A DNA stretch of 45,615 nucleotides from Candidatus Gastranaerophilales bacterium (GTDB taxonomy: Bacteria > Cyanobacteriota > Vampirovibrionia > Gastranaerophilales > Gastranaerophilaceae): contig CALUTP010000042.1 in NCBI GenBank assembly GCA_944323725.1, positions 1 through 45,615 of the forward strand, in the 5' to 3' direction. A program made the translations under genes and the position numbers. The notes beneath the pieces were generated by a model that worked only from the letters and a program-made list of their open reading frames with translations, had not been told where the DNA came from and did not search any database. This document shows positions 8,170 through 16,124 of the stretch, in pieces; the stretch's first letter is position 1; every line of letters begins with the position of its first letter.

Positions 8170-9258
8170 CTATAGAGGAATCTCTGATACTAAACAATGA
8201 ATTCCACCCATATATTCTTGTAAATATTGTGCAATTAAATTGTTTTCTCCTTTTATGAAATATATATTCTCCCTTGGTATATATTGTGAAACTACATCTA
8301 TAAATGAACTCTCAAAACTAAAACCTATTTCTTTGGCAATTTTTGGGGTAATTCCTACTTTTGAATCGAATTGTGATTTATTTGTTATATATACTAGTTT
8401 TCCCAAGGTATCTTTTAAAACAATTGAATTCATATAATTTATCTCATGTCTTAAATCTCTCAAACAATCAACATTATATAATCTTCCAGGAACCTTTATT
8501 GGATTAAATCCATTTTCTTTAAGTATCGATACAGTTTCCTGAGTAGTCGCCATTTTATTTAACTTTACAGCACGCCTAAACGACTTTAAAGCATCTTTCA
8601 ATCGCAATAATATTAGCCTGTATCGAATTGATTTAGGAAAACTTGTATTGCATTCTTTTAAATATTTATTAATTGACTTAATACCATTAATTAAAACTTG
8701 CTCAGTCATATCATCATCTGCAACAAAAATTCTTTTTTTATCCAGTGGCCTTACAGCTAAATCAATATGAAAATCCATTTGTGGTATTACATGAATACGC
8801 TCTACACCAAGTTTTTTTAAAACTTTTGAATTAGAATCATCAATAGAACTTTTACCAATTAAAATATCATTATTACCTCTGCTGTTCTTTATAAAAAACA
8901 TATTACCGCCTTGAAAATCATCAGAAAACTTTAATGTTGAAATAAAATTCATAGATTTTGACAAAAGTTCTGCAAAACTAGAATAAGATTTTTGTGTAAT
9001 TATATTCTTCTTATCAGGCATAACAACAGCTATATCTTGAGCCCAACATGACATTGTCCTATTATTTGAAAATTGACTTACTTGTAATGGATCATAAAAA
9101 ACATTACCAGATGCAACTTTAACCTTAAAACCTACTTTTTCACCAACAATTGCCAGTTCTTTAGGAACTTTACCAAAATTTGCACTCATAATAAGTGTAC
9201 TTATGCGTCTAGCATCATATCCAGTAAAATTTATTCGTTTGTTTAATCCTTCAGTCAT
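8170..9258 (-). CDS. Agmatine-deiminase/peptidyl-arginine-deiminase-like enzyme
   Basis: I place this in the guanidino-group-modifying superfamily (agmatine deiminase/PAD_porph branch) from its ordered motifs. These are CWAQDIAVV (residues 71-79, the WxRD position), GGN (117-119), HID (164-166, catalytic His and Asp), INYMNSIVL (about 273-281, matching the S/NYxNF segment) and GGIHCLVSEIP at the C-terminus with Cys355 as nucleophile. Agmatine deiminases convert agmatine to N-carbamoylputrescine; the exact substrate here is unknown, and the WAQD replacement of WxRD together with a helical insert (about residues 185-245) suggests divergence. Length is 362, like the family. The N-terminus carries INFTGYDARR, a short motif also seen on unrelated proteins in this window, and there is no signal peptide. 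It starts 38 bases after the TM1266-like gene. Confidence 0.65.
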   Translation of the reverse strand: MTEGLNKRINFTGYDARRISTLIMSANFGKVPKELAIVGEKVGFKVKVASGNVFYDPLQVSQFSNNRTMSCWAQDIAVVMPDKKNIITQKSYSSFAELLSKSMNFISTLKFSDDFQGGNMFFIKNSRGNNDILIGKSSIDDSNSKVLKKLGVERIHVIPQMDFHIDLAVRPLDKKRIFVADDDMTEQVLINGIKSINKYLKECNTSFPKSIRYRLILLRLKDALKSFRRAVKLNKMATTQETVSILKENGFNPIKVPGRLYNVDCLRDLRHEINYMNSIVLKDTLGKLVYITNKSQFDSKVGITPKIAKEIGFSFESSFIDVVSQYIPRENIYFIKGENNLIAQYLQEYMGGIHCLVSEIPL

Positions 9259-9296
9259 AGGTTAGTAAAAACTCAAACAAATGTTTTTTTGCCAAA

Positions 9297-9530
9297 TCAT
9301 TTAAATCGCATAGTTTGAACTTCCCAAGATTTTGATAATTCAGCGATTAAGCTCTCGCCATCATCACTTAACTCTAATAGTACAATACCATTATTACTAC
9401 ATTCATTTTCTTTAGAATGATGAAGACCTATTCTTGTTCTAATTGAACAGCCATATTTTGTAAGTATTTGTTGAAATTCAGTAGAACATTCTGCTCTATT
9501 TGTTAAGTTTACTCCTATGATTGTTGTCAT
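9297..9530 (-). CDS. TM1266-like (iron-only hydrogenase system) regulator, ACT-like fold
   Basis: 77 residues with the beta-alpha-beta-beta-alpha-beta pattern of the TM1266 family: IIGVNLTNR, EFQQILTKYGCSIRTRIGL, then GIVLLELSDDGESLIAEL and a closing strand. In other anaerobes such proteins are often encoded with [FeFe]-hydrogenase maturation genes and are annotated as hydrogenase system regulators; no hydrogenase gene is in this window. The start has a good Shine-Dalgarno (AAAGGAG, seven bases from ATG). It follows a terminator and so should begin a transcript, which continues into the deiminase-like gene. Without a search, the family call is moderate. Confidence 0.6.
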   Translation of the reverse strand: MTTIIGVNLTNRAECSTEFQQILTKYGCSIRTRIGLHHSKENECSNNGIVLLELSDDGESLIAELSKSWEVQTMRFK

Positions 9531-9597
9531 AATAAACTCCTTTAATTTAGCTACATATTTAAATTAATTTAATCTAATAAATTATATATATTTTTAC

Positions 9598-9636
9598 AAA
9601 AAAAATAACACCCACTATGGGGTATTATTTTCTTTT
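9598..9636 (-). terminator. Rho-independent terminator
   Basis: AAAATAACACCC (9602-9613) pairs with GGGGTATTATTTT (9619-9631) with one mismatch. Read on the minus strand it is followed by a run of T. It closes the leftward transcript that contains the gene at 9670-9984. Confidence 0.75.
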
Positions 9637-9669
9637 TACAATTGGAGTATATTTCTCCTTTTTCCTGAC

Positions 9670-9984
9670 CTATTCTATATCAAGGTCTTCAGTGGCTTGA
9701 AGCTGTTTTTTCTTTAAATTGTGCATTACTGCATCAACAAGAAGTTCATAGGATTTCATATTCTCGATATTCGGGAACTCTTCCTTTAGTTGTTCTCTGA
9801 CCATTGCTTCCAGCCTGCGTTCGTCAGAATTTGTTTGTATATCTTCAACTCCACTAATCATTTTAATATATTCAGGTGAAGATTTATCAATATTTTGTTT
9901 TTCAAACATTAACCATCTTAATCTAGGACTGATTTCATTTTTCAGCTTTCTTACAATCTTTAGATTTTTAAATCTGTTTAACAT
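9670..9984 (-). CDS. Small helical protein of unknown function
   Basis: 104 residues, mostly charged and predicted helical, with no signal peptide, membrane segment or cysteine. The N-terminus is basic (NRFKNLKIVRKLK) and the C-terminus acidic (TEDLDIE). GTAGAGG precedes the ATG at a suitable distance. It is placed between glyS upstream (131 bases away, same strand) and a terminator downstream. I do not recognise the family and see no catalytic motif. Confidence 0.6.
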   Translation of the reverse strand: MLNRFKNLKIVRKLKNEISPRLRWLMFEKQNIDKSSPEYIKMISGVEDIQTNSDERRLEAMVREQLKEEFPNIENMKSYELLVDAVMHNLKKKQLQATEDLDIE

Positions 9985-10115
9985 AAGAACCTCTACTTTT
10001 GATTAGTTGAATTGGAATTCACTACCTTATTGTACTATTTTAAAGTAACCTGAAAAAAATAATTTACTCTTTTTAGATGATTATTTACAATTCTTTATAA
10101 TATAGTAAAAATCAA

Positions 10116-12185
10116 CTACAGCTTACTAAAATCAGCTAAGTAATCATATTTTTTCTTCAACAAAGTTAATAAAGCTAACCTATTCTCCTTAACTTTTTCA
10201 TCATTATCCATAACTAGAACATCTTCAAAGAATTTTTCAACAGCTGGATTGATTGCAATTAATTGACTTAAATAGGTCTGATAATCAGCACTTGCATCTA
10301 CTGTTTGAATCTCTTTATAAAGCATGCCCTCTGATGGTTCTTTAAATAAATCTCTATTAACTTGAGATTTTGAATCTGATTTTAATATTCTGATAACTCT
10401 ATTCGCACATTCAAGAAGTGCTGAACTATCAAGTTTTTGAACGACTTTAACTCTTTCAAGATAATCAGCAAGATTTTCCATTGGATTTTTATTAGCAGAG
10501 CATGCTTCTAGAACATTTTTGCTGTACTTATCGCTCAATAATATGATTAGTCTTTGGATAAAAAACTCATTAATTTCCGCTAAACATTTATCTGGAACTA
10601 TTCTTGCAACATTTTTCTTAACTGTATCTGCAATTTTTTGAAGAGCATTTTTTTCAGAAGAAGTCTCTACTGATACTGGAAGTAATAGTAAATCTTTCTG
10701 AATTAAATTACTCAAATTTATTGACAAATTATTGTTCAAAACTGTCCTAATAATACCTAAAGCAGCACGTCTTACCCCTAGTGGATCTGATGAACCTGTA
10801 GGTTTTTTACCGTCAGCAAACACAGCACAAATTGTATCTAGTTTATCAGCGATACCAACGATTTGACCCTCAATTCCTTTAGCAGTCTCACTTTCTGCAT
10901 TAAGCGGGTAATAATGCTCTTTAATTCCATCTACCACTTTTGCATCTTCACCTGAAACCCTTGCATAATCAGATCCTATATACCCTTGCAATTCAGTAAA
11001 CTCAAATACTAACTGAGTAACTAAGTCTGCTTTACACAATAAAGCAGTTCTTTCAATTTCTTGTGATGAAACATTTAATTCTTTTGCTATATCTTTAGAA
11101 AGGGTAATTAATCTTTGTGTTTTATCATAAACTGAGCCCATGCCCTTCTGGAAAGTTACACCTTTTAAGTCTTCTACATATGCTTCTAATGGTTTTTTAG
11201 TATCTTCATTAAAGAAGAACACTGCATCGTCTAAACGGGCTTTTATTACTCTTAAATTACCTGCTTTAATATTAGCAAATTCATCACCAATATAATTTGT
11301 CATTGTAATAAATTTATTAATCAATTTACCATCTTTATATAAAGCAAAATATCTTTGGTGTACAGCCATCACTGTAACAACAAGCTCTTCTGGAAGTTTA
11401 AGATACTCCTCAGAAAATTCACAAGTCGCAGGTACAGGATACTCTGTAATAAAAGTTACTTCATCAAGTAAATCTTCAGTATAATAAGGCTCAGCACCCA
11501 GTTTTGCAGCCTCTTCTTTCGCTTTATCAATAATTATCTGTTTACGCTCATTCTGATCTACAATCACGCAACAATTGCGCATTATTTCAACATAATCATC
11601 TGGATGACCAATTATAACATTTTGCTGAGCAAATCTATGACCACGAGATATGTTTGAGGATTCTTTATCTATAATTTTAACTTTTACTTCATCTTTATCC
11701 AATAAAGATACAATCCATTTTATAGGACGTGAAAATTTCTGGTCATTATAACCCCATCTCATGAAGTGTGAACCTTGAAGTTTTGCAAATATTACAGGAA
11801 CATTTTCCTGCAAAAGTTCTACAATAGACTTGCCTTTAATAACAATTTTTGCATGAACATAATCATTTTCCACATACAAATCTTCTGGGGCAAGCCCGTT
11901 TTTCTTTGCAAAGCCTTCACCAGCTTTAGTTAAATTTCCATTCTCATCATAAGCAACTTTTGCGATAGGTCCTTTTATTATCTTTATTTCATCTGAAGTC
12001 TGAGTCTCTAATCCGCCTATTATAACAGCTAGCCTTCGTGGAGTAGCATACACCTCAACTTTTTCAAAGCCAACTTTATTTTCTTTTAAAAATTTTTCAA
12101 AACCATCCTTCAATTGGGCAATTGCCTGCGGAATAAACCTATAAGGCAATTCCTCTGTTCCTATTTCCAATAAATATTTGCTCAT
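10116..12185 (-). CDS. glyS: Glycyl-tRNA synthetase, beta subunit
   Basis: Beta chain of the bacterial alpha2beta2 glycyl-tRNA synthetase, which charges tRNA-Gly and contributes tRNA recognition. The 689-residue protein starts with the family signature LLEIGTEELPYRFIPQA. It contains ATPRRLAV near residue 50, TEYPVPATCEF, the HQRYFAL segment, VIKARLDDAVFFF, an HD-type core (CKADLVTQLVFEFTELQG) and SSDPLGVRRAALGI in the second half. Length agrees with the usual 680-700. AAGGTGAG precedes the ATG. The alpha subunit gene (glyQ), often adjacent, is not in the window. It is divergent from the electron-transfer operon, sharing a 140-base promoter region. Confidence 0.97.
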   Translation of the reverse strand: MSKYLLEIGTEELPYRFIPQAIAQLKDGFEKFLKENKVGFEKVEVYATPRRLAVIIGGLETQTSDEIKIIKGPIAKVAYDENGNLTKAGEGFAKKNGLAPEDLYVENDYVHAKIVIKGKSIVELLQENVPVIFAKLQGSHFMRWGYNDQKFSRPIKWIVSLLDKDEVKVKIIDKESSNISRGHRFAQQNVIIGHPDDYVEIMRNCCVIVDQNERKQIIIDKAKEEAAKLGAEPYYTEDLLDEVTFITEYPVPATCEFSEEYLKLPEELVVTVMAVHQRYFALYKDGKLINKFITMTNYIGDEFANIKAGNLRVIKARLDDAVFFFNEDTKKPLEAYVEDLKGVTFQKGMGSVYDKTQRLITLSKDIAKELNVSSQEIERTALLCKADLVTQLVFEFTELQGYIGSDYARVSGEDAKVVDGIKEHYYPLNAESETAKGIEGQIVGIADKLDTICAVFADGKKPTGSSDPLGVRRAALGIIRTVLNNNLSINLSNLIQKDLLLLPVSVETSSEKNALQKIADTVKKNVARIVPDKCLAEINEFFIQRLIILLSDKYSKNVLEACSANKNPMENLADYLERVKVVQKLDSSALLECANRVIRILKSDSKSQVNRDLFKEPSEGMLYKEIQTVDASADYQTYLSQLIAINPAVEKFFEDVLVMDNDEKVKENRLALLTLLKKKYDYLADFSKL

Positions 12186-12261
12186 ATCTCACCTTGTCCT
12201 AACAATTCAATGTAAGAAAATTATAGTTAAAGCAAAAATCATTGTAAAGTAATTATTAATC

Positions 12262-12290
12262 TTGATTAATTTTTTCTATTTGGTTATAAT
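12262..12290 (+). promoter_or_regulatory. Promoter of the NfnA-like/etfBA operon
   Basis: TTGATT at 12262-12267, a 17-base spacer and a perfect TATAAT at 12285-12290, followed by a roughly 28-base leader with AAGGAGAG at 12310-12317. Confidence 0.7.
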
Positions 12291-12325
12291 ATTCATAGAT
12301 TTTGAAATTAAGGAGAGATAAATAT

Positions 12326-13171
12326 ATGGGATATAAGATTTTATCAAAAAAAGAAATTTGCCCTAACCAGTACGAAATAACTATTGATGCCCCTTATGTA
12401 GTAAGGAATGCTCAAGCAGGACAATTTATTATATTCAGAGCTGACGAAAACGGAGAAAGAGTCCCTTTAACAATCGCTGATGTTGACAAAAAAAATGGGG
12501 CACTTACTTTGGTATTTATGGCTGTGGGTTACTCTACAAAAAAATTGGCAGCATTAGGTGTAGGTGATGAGATTGCTGACATAGTTGGACCTTTAGGCAA
12601 ACCTACTCATATTAAAAAATATGGGACTGTAGTTTGTCTTGCTGGCGGATATGGAGCTGCACCTTGTTATTTAATTGCAAAAGCTTTTAAAGAAGCCGGT
12701 AATAAAGTTTACATGATTATGGGCGCAAGAAATAAAGACCTCATTTTCTGGGCTGATAAAATGAAAAATGCATGTACTGAATTATTTATTACAACTGATG
12801 ATGGCTCTTTGGGTGAAAAAGGTTTTGTAACTCAGGTTATGGAAAGATTAATGAATCAGGAAAAAATTGATTACGCTATTGCAGTAGGTCCTATGCCTAT
12901 GATGAGAGCAGTCGCAAATTTGACTAGAGATAAAGGCATATATACAGAAGCCAGCATGAATCCTATTATGGTAGATGGTACAGGTATGTGCGGAGCCTGC
13001 AGAGTTACTGTAGGCGGGGAAGTAAAATTTGCCTGTGTAGATGGTCCTGATTTTGATGCTCACAAAATTGATTTTGATGAAGTAATCAATAGAACGAAAA
13101 TTTACAAAGATCAGGAAAGAAAACGTGATGAAAATTGCAACTTGTTAAAACAAGCTGAAGCTAAAGTATAA
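12326..13171 (+). CDS. FAD/NAD-binding oxidoreductase subunit, NfnA/PyrK-like, with [2Fe-2S] site
   Basis: Flavoprotein that passes electrons between NAD(P)H, FAD and an iron-sulfur centre; the family includes the small subunit of the ferredoxin-NADP transhydrogenase (NfnA/SudB) and PyrK. A ferredoxin-reductase-like beta barrel occupies residues 1-95, with RVPLTIADVD as the flavin motif. An NAD-binding domain follows (CLAGGYGAAPCYLIAKA, GARNKDLIFW, AVGPMPMMRAV). The C-terminal Cys cluster is GTGMCGACRVTVGGEVKFAC then VDGPDFDAHKIDFD, more like NfnA/SudB than PyrK. ATG 12326 has AAGGAGAG; an upstream TTG (12302) lacks a site and overlaps the leader. Nfn normally needs a glutamate-synthase-like large subunit, which is absent here; instead etfB and etfA follow. 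The partner is therefore open. Confidence 0.85.
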   Translation: MGYKILSKKEICPNQYEITIDAPYVVRNAQAGQFIIFRADENGERVPLTIADVDKKNGALTLVFMAVGYSTKKLAALGVGDEIADIVGPLGKPTHIKKYGTVVCLAGGYGAAPCYLIAKAFKEAGNKVYMIMGARNKDLIFWADKMKNACTELFITTDDGSLGEKGFVTQVMERLMNQEKIDYAIAVGPMPMMRAVANLTRDKGIYTEASMNPIMVDGTGMCGACRVTVGGEVKFACVDGPDFDAHKIDFDEVINRTKIYKDQERKRDENCNLLKQAEAKV

Positions 13172-13199
13172 AAGACTTATACAACTAGGAGAATTCAAA

Positions 13200-13388
13200 A
13201 TGGCTGAAAAGAAAGAAAATATTCCATACTGCCCGCTAATGAGTGCTGGCTGTGACATTGATAAAGTATGCACTCAAGATAGATGTGCATGGTATGTTCC
13301 TAACATCAGAAAATGTGCATTATATATTATTGCATATGATGCCCTATTGGATGCGAACACTAGACAAGTGCCTAAAAAACGTATTTAA
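13200..13388 (+). CDS. Small cysteine-rich protein, possible metal or Fe-S binder
   Basis: 62 residues with five cysteines in the first 40: YCPLMSAGC, VCTQDRCAWY, RKCALY. The pattern CPLMS-x(n)-C-x(4)-CAWY-x(n)-CAL matches a widespread kind of tiny conserved bacterial protein without known role. Shine-Dalgarno TAGGAGA is well spaced to the ATG. It sits between the NfnA-like gene (28 bases) and etfB (44 bases), so it likely belongs to the electron-transfer operon. A metal or Fe-S centre is suggested by the Cys spacing but not proven. Confidence 0.65.
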   Translation: MAEKKENIPYCPLMSAGCDIDKVCTQDRCAWYVPNIRKCALYIIAYDALLDANTRQVPKKRI

Positions 13389-13432
13389 TTATATAATGAA
13401 TATATTATAAATTAATTAAGAGAATAATTAAA

Positions 13433-14218
13433 ATGAAAATAATTTTATGCGTAAAACAAGTACCAGACACTTCTGATATAAAATGGACTGAGAATAATAC
13501 TATCCAAAGAGAAGGTTTGGAAAGCATAATAAATCCTTATGATATATATGCTATTGAAACTGCACTAAAATTAAAAAAGGCTTATGATAATATCGAAATA
13601 ACGGCTCTCACTATGGGACCGTTTCAAGCTAAGGAAATGCTAAAGAAGACAATTGCACTTGGGGTAGATACTGGGATATTGCTTTCTGATAAAAAATTTG
13701 CAGCAGCTGACACATATGCAACAGGCAAAACAATAGGGATTGCAATTAAAGAAAAATTTTCTGATTTTGATTTAATTATTTGTGGACAATTTGCTATTGA
13801 CGGAGATACAGCTCAGACTGGGCCTAGTATTGCAAATACCCTAAATATTCCACAAGTAACTTATGTGAAAGAAATTCTCGCATATGAAAGTAACACAATT
13901 ACAGTCAAAAGAGAACTTGATGACGGGACAGAAATTGTAAAAGTAAAATTACCAGCTTTAATATGCGTACTAAAAGATTTTTATGAACCAACTCGTGCTA
14001 AAATAAATGGAATTAAAAAAGCTCAAAATACTAAAATTGAAACTTATGGTTTTGAAGATTTAGGACTTAACCCAGAAGAAGTTGGCTTGAAAGGCTCTCC
14101 TACCTATGTAAGCAAAGCATTTCGTCCAGAACCTAGAGGTAATAACTGTGAATTTTTAAAAAACCTTGTGCAACTAGTTGAAAAAATTCAAATCTGCATA
14201 GGAGATAAAAATGACTAA
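13433..14218 (+). CDS. etfB: Electron transfer flavoprotein, beta subunit
   Basis: One half of the ETF heterodimer, which carries electrons between dehydrogenases and a quinone or ferredoxin acceptor. 261 residues with the family start KIILCVKQVPDTSDIKW, the AMP/FAD-binding pattern INPYDIYAIETAL, LTMGPFQAKEML, and IICGQFAIDGDTAQTGPSIA. The wording of these motifs (REGLESIINPYD, GVDTGILLSD, FAAADTYATG) is closer to clostridial, potentially electron-bifurcating ETFs than to mitochondrial-type ones; that is inference. Its end overlaps etfA by eight bases, so the two are translationally coupled. AAGAGAAT lies upstream of the ATG. Confidence 0.93.
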   Translation: MKIILCVKQVPDTSDIKWTENNTIQREGLESIINPYDIYAIETALKLKKAYDNIEITALTMGPFQAKEMLKKTIALGVDTGILLSDKKFAAADTYATGKTIGIAIKEKFSDFDLIICGQFAIDGDTAQTGPSIANTLNIPQVTYVKEILAYESNTITVKRELDDGTEIVKVKLPALICVLKDFYEPTRAKINGIKKAQNTKIETYGFEDLGLNPEEVGLKGSPTYVSKAFRPEPRGNNCEFLKNLVQLVEKIQICIGDKND

Positions 14219-15209
14219 AAAAATACTTATTTATGCAGAAGTTACAAGAGAAAATTATATTCACACTGTATTTTTTGAACTTGCAAACAAAGCTCAGGAA
14301 TTAGCAGAAAAACTTAATAATGCTGAAGTTAATGCCCTTTTGATTTCTAAATCTGGACTTGCTGAAGAATATAAAGAAGCTTTTGTAAATAGCGGAATAA
14401 ATAAAATTTATGCAGTTGAAGATGATAGATTTCAGCCATACTGCACAGATTATTACCAAAAAGCTGCTTTGGAAATTATAAAAGAAATAAAACCAGAAAT
14501 ATTTCTTATAGGCGCAACAAATCAGGGAAGAGATTTAGCTCCAAGAATTTCAACAGCATTACACACAGGATTGACTGCTGACTGCACAGGGTTAGATATC
14601 AATGAAAAAGGGCAACTTGCTGCAACTCGTCCAACATTTGGCGGACAATTGATGGCAACTATACTTTGTAAAAATATGCCTCAAATGGCTACAGTACGCC
14701 CAAAAGTTTTTAAACCCGCAGAAAAAGATAACAAAAAATCTACTGAAATTATATATAAAAATATAAATTTAGATGATGTTCCAAAACATGTTGAAATAAT
14801 AGAATTTCATAAAAAACTACAAAATACTATAAATGAGCTTGACAGTGCAGAAATTATAGTTGCTGGCGGACGTGGAATGAAAAATTCTGAAGGGTTTCAG
14901 CTATTAAAAGATTTTGCTGATAAAATTGGCGGTGTAGTTGGAGCTAGTCGTGTTGCCGTAGAAATGGGCTTAGCTTCGCATGATATACAAATCGGTCAAA
15001 CTGGAAAAACAGTTACTCCTAAATTATATATTGCTTGCGGAATTTCAGGAGCAATCCAACATACAATAGGAATGAAAAATTCAAATAAAATTATTGCAAT
15101 TAATACAGATGCAAAAGCCCCTATATTTGAAATCGCGGATTATGGATATATAGGTGATGCTTTTGAAATTTTGCCTGAATTAATAATCTTATCAGAACAA
15201 TTTAAATAA
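14211..15209 (+). CDS. etfA: Electron transfer flavoprotein, alpha subunit
   Basis: Partner of EtfB. 332 residues: N-terminal alpha/beta domain with PEIFLIGATNQGRDLAPRIS and LTADCTGLDI, and a C-terminal FAD domain with IIVAGGRGM, GASRVAVEMGLASHDIQIGQ, TGKTVTPKLYIACGISGA and HTIGMKNSNKIIAINTDAKAPIF. No extra N-terminal ferredoxin domain. The start overlaps etfB by eight bases with an AGGAGAT site. No acyl-CoA dehydrogenase, lactate dehydrogenase or FixC-type gene is next to it, so its redox partner lies elsewhere or is the NfnA-like protein in the same operon. Confidence 0.95.
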   Translation: MTKKILIYAEVTRENYIHTVFFELANKAQELAEKLNNAEVNALLISKSGLAEEYKEAFVNSGINKIYAVEDDRFQPYCTDYYQKAALEIIKEIKPEIFLIGATNQGRDLAPRISTALHTGLTADCTGLDINEKGQLAATRPTFGGQLMATILCKNMPQMATVRPKVFKPAEKDNKKSTEIIYKNINLDDVPKHVEIIEFHKKLQNTINELDSAEIIVAGGRGMKNSEGFQLLKDFADKIGGVVGASRVAVEMGLASHDIQIGQTGKTVTPKLYIACGISGAIQHTIGMKNSNKIIAINTDAKAPIFEIADYGYIGDAFEILPELIILSEQFK

Positions 15210-15225
15210 TAAATTATTTCCACTC

Positions 15226-15253
15226 TTGATATTTATAAAAAATAGTTTATAAT
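15226..15253 (+). promoter_or_regulatory. Promoter of poly-G pilin gene, copy 1
   Basis: TTGATA at 15226-15231, 16-base spacer with a 6-A run, TATAAT at 15248-15253, then the site TTGGAGG before a GTG start. Copy 2 has the same elements with a 17-base spacer and a 9-A run. Confidence 0.65.
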
Positions 15254-15407
15254 AAATATATAAGATTGGAGGTACAACGTGAAAACTCAATATACAACTA
15301 GCTTTCAGATAGGGGGGGGGGGGCTATTGCTTCCATAAAGGCTTTACTTTAGCAGAAGTTTTAATTACTCTCGGTATTATTGGTATTATTGCGGCTATGA
15401 CTTTGCC
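15237..15407 (+). repeat. Direct repeat, copy 1 (-10 box, RBS, leader, prepilin motif)
   Basis: 171 bases, matching 16108-16276 except for the G-tract length (12 versus 10) and one T/C change (15375 versus 16244). It covers the -10 box, Shine-Dalgarno, GTG, leader codons and the conserved hydrophobic pilin N-terminus, and ends sharply where the two proteins diverge. Confidence 0.9.
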
Positions 15408-16029
15408 TAATATTGTTGGGAATTACAAAAAAAAAGTTATAGAAACAAGATTACAAAGATTTTATTCTGTTGCTAATAATGCACTTAAAGCTTCCGAATC
15501 TGAAAATGAAAGTTGGGATTTTTGGTACTTTGAACCAAGCAATACTGGTGAAAATACTAAAAAATGGTACGATACTTACCTAGCAAAATATTGGAAAACT
15601 GCTAAAGTAGAAACAATTAATGATGGATTCGTTGTAGCATATTTTCCTGATGGAAGTCTTGTTGTCATTAAATCTGGAATGGATTATTTTTATTATCCTG
15701 ATGCTAAAAAATTTAACAAAAATACTTTTGCAACTAAAAGGATGTCTCAATATGGAAAGGATATTTTTGTATTTGCATTTAGACCACTATTAAAAGGTTA
15801 TTATAACCAATTCTATAAAAAAGGAATTCAGCCTTATCTAGCAGTAAAATCAACTATTGATGATGATGGTAATGTAAAATGGGAAGGTAGCTTAACTGAA
15901 GCAGATTTATATACTGATCCTGTTTATGGTTGTTATAAAAATAATAAGTATGGAGGAGCTGTTTATTGTACTCAAATCATTTTCCTAAATGGCTGGAAAA
16001 TTCCAGATGATTATCCTTTTAGATTTTAA
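15279..16029 (+). CDS. Type IV pilin-like protein, frame interrupted at a 12-G tract (copy 1)
   Basis: Starts at GTG 15279, seven bases after GGAGG, and reads MKTQYTTSFQI before 12 consecutive G. With 12 G the frame meets TAA at 15336-15338. With 11 G it would continue as GGGG, YCFHK, then the prepilin cleavage motif GFTLAEVLITLGIIGI and reach the stop at 16029 as 249 residues. The mature part has Trp/Tyr-rich sequence, a DGSLVVIKSGMDYF strand, the family segment QYGKDIFVFAF, a CYKNNKYGGAVYC cysteine pair and a GWKIPDDYPF end. It should be an inner-membrane/pilus-assembled surface subunit. A later in-frame ATG (15397) would drop the cleavage motif and is unlikely to be functional. Either the gene is phase-OFF or the tract is mis-assembled. 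Confidence 0.8.
15312..15323 (+). repeat. Poly-G homopolymer, 12 G, in pilin leader (copy 1)
   Basis: Twelve consecutive G in a very AT-rich context, between codon 11 and the prepilin cleavage site. 12 G is out of frame and 11 G is in frame. Typical form of a slipped-strand phase-variation tract. Confidence 0.9.
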
Positions 16030-16095
16030 ATTATATAGCTACAAAAGTAACTAAAATTATTTTTATATAAAAATCTTATATATTTAACTAAATTA

Positions 16096-16124
16096 TTGAT
16101 AAATAAAAAAAAATAGTTTATAAT
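16096..16124 (+). promoter_or_regulatory. Promoter of poly-G pilin gene, copy 2
   Basis: TTGATA at 16096-16101, 17-base spacer, TATAAT at 16119-16124, the same layout as copy 1. Confidence 0.65.

Noticed and set aside
15397-16029. Pilin copy 1 starting at the ATG after the hydrophobic motif
   Set aside because: This would lose the prepilin cleavage site and most of the transmembrane helix, and no ribosome site precedes it.
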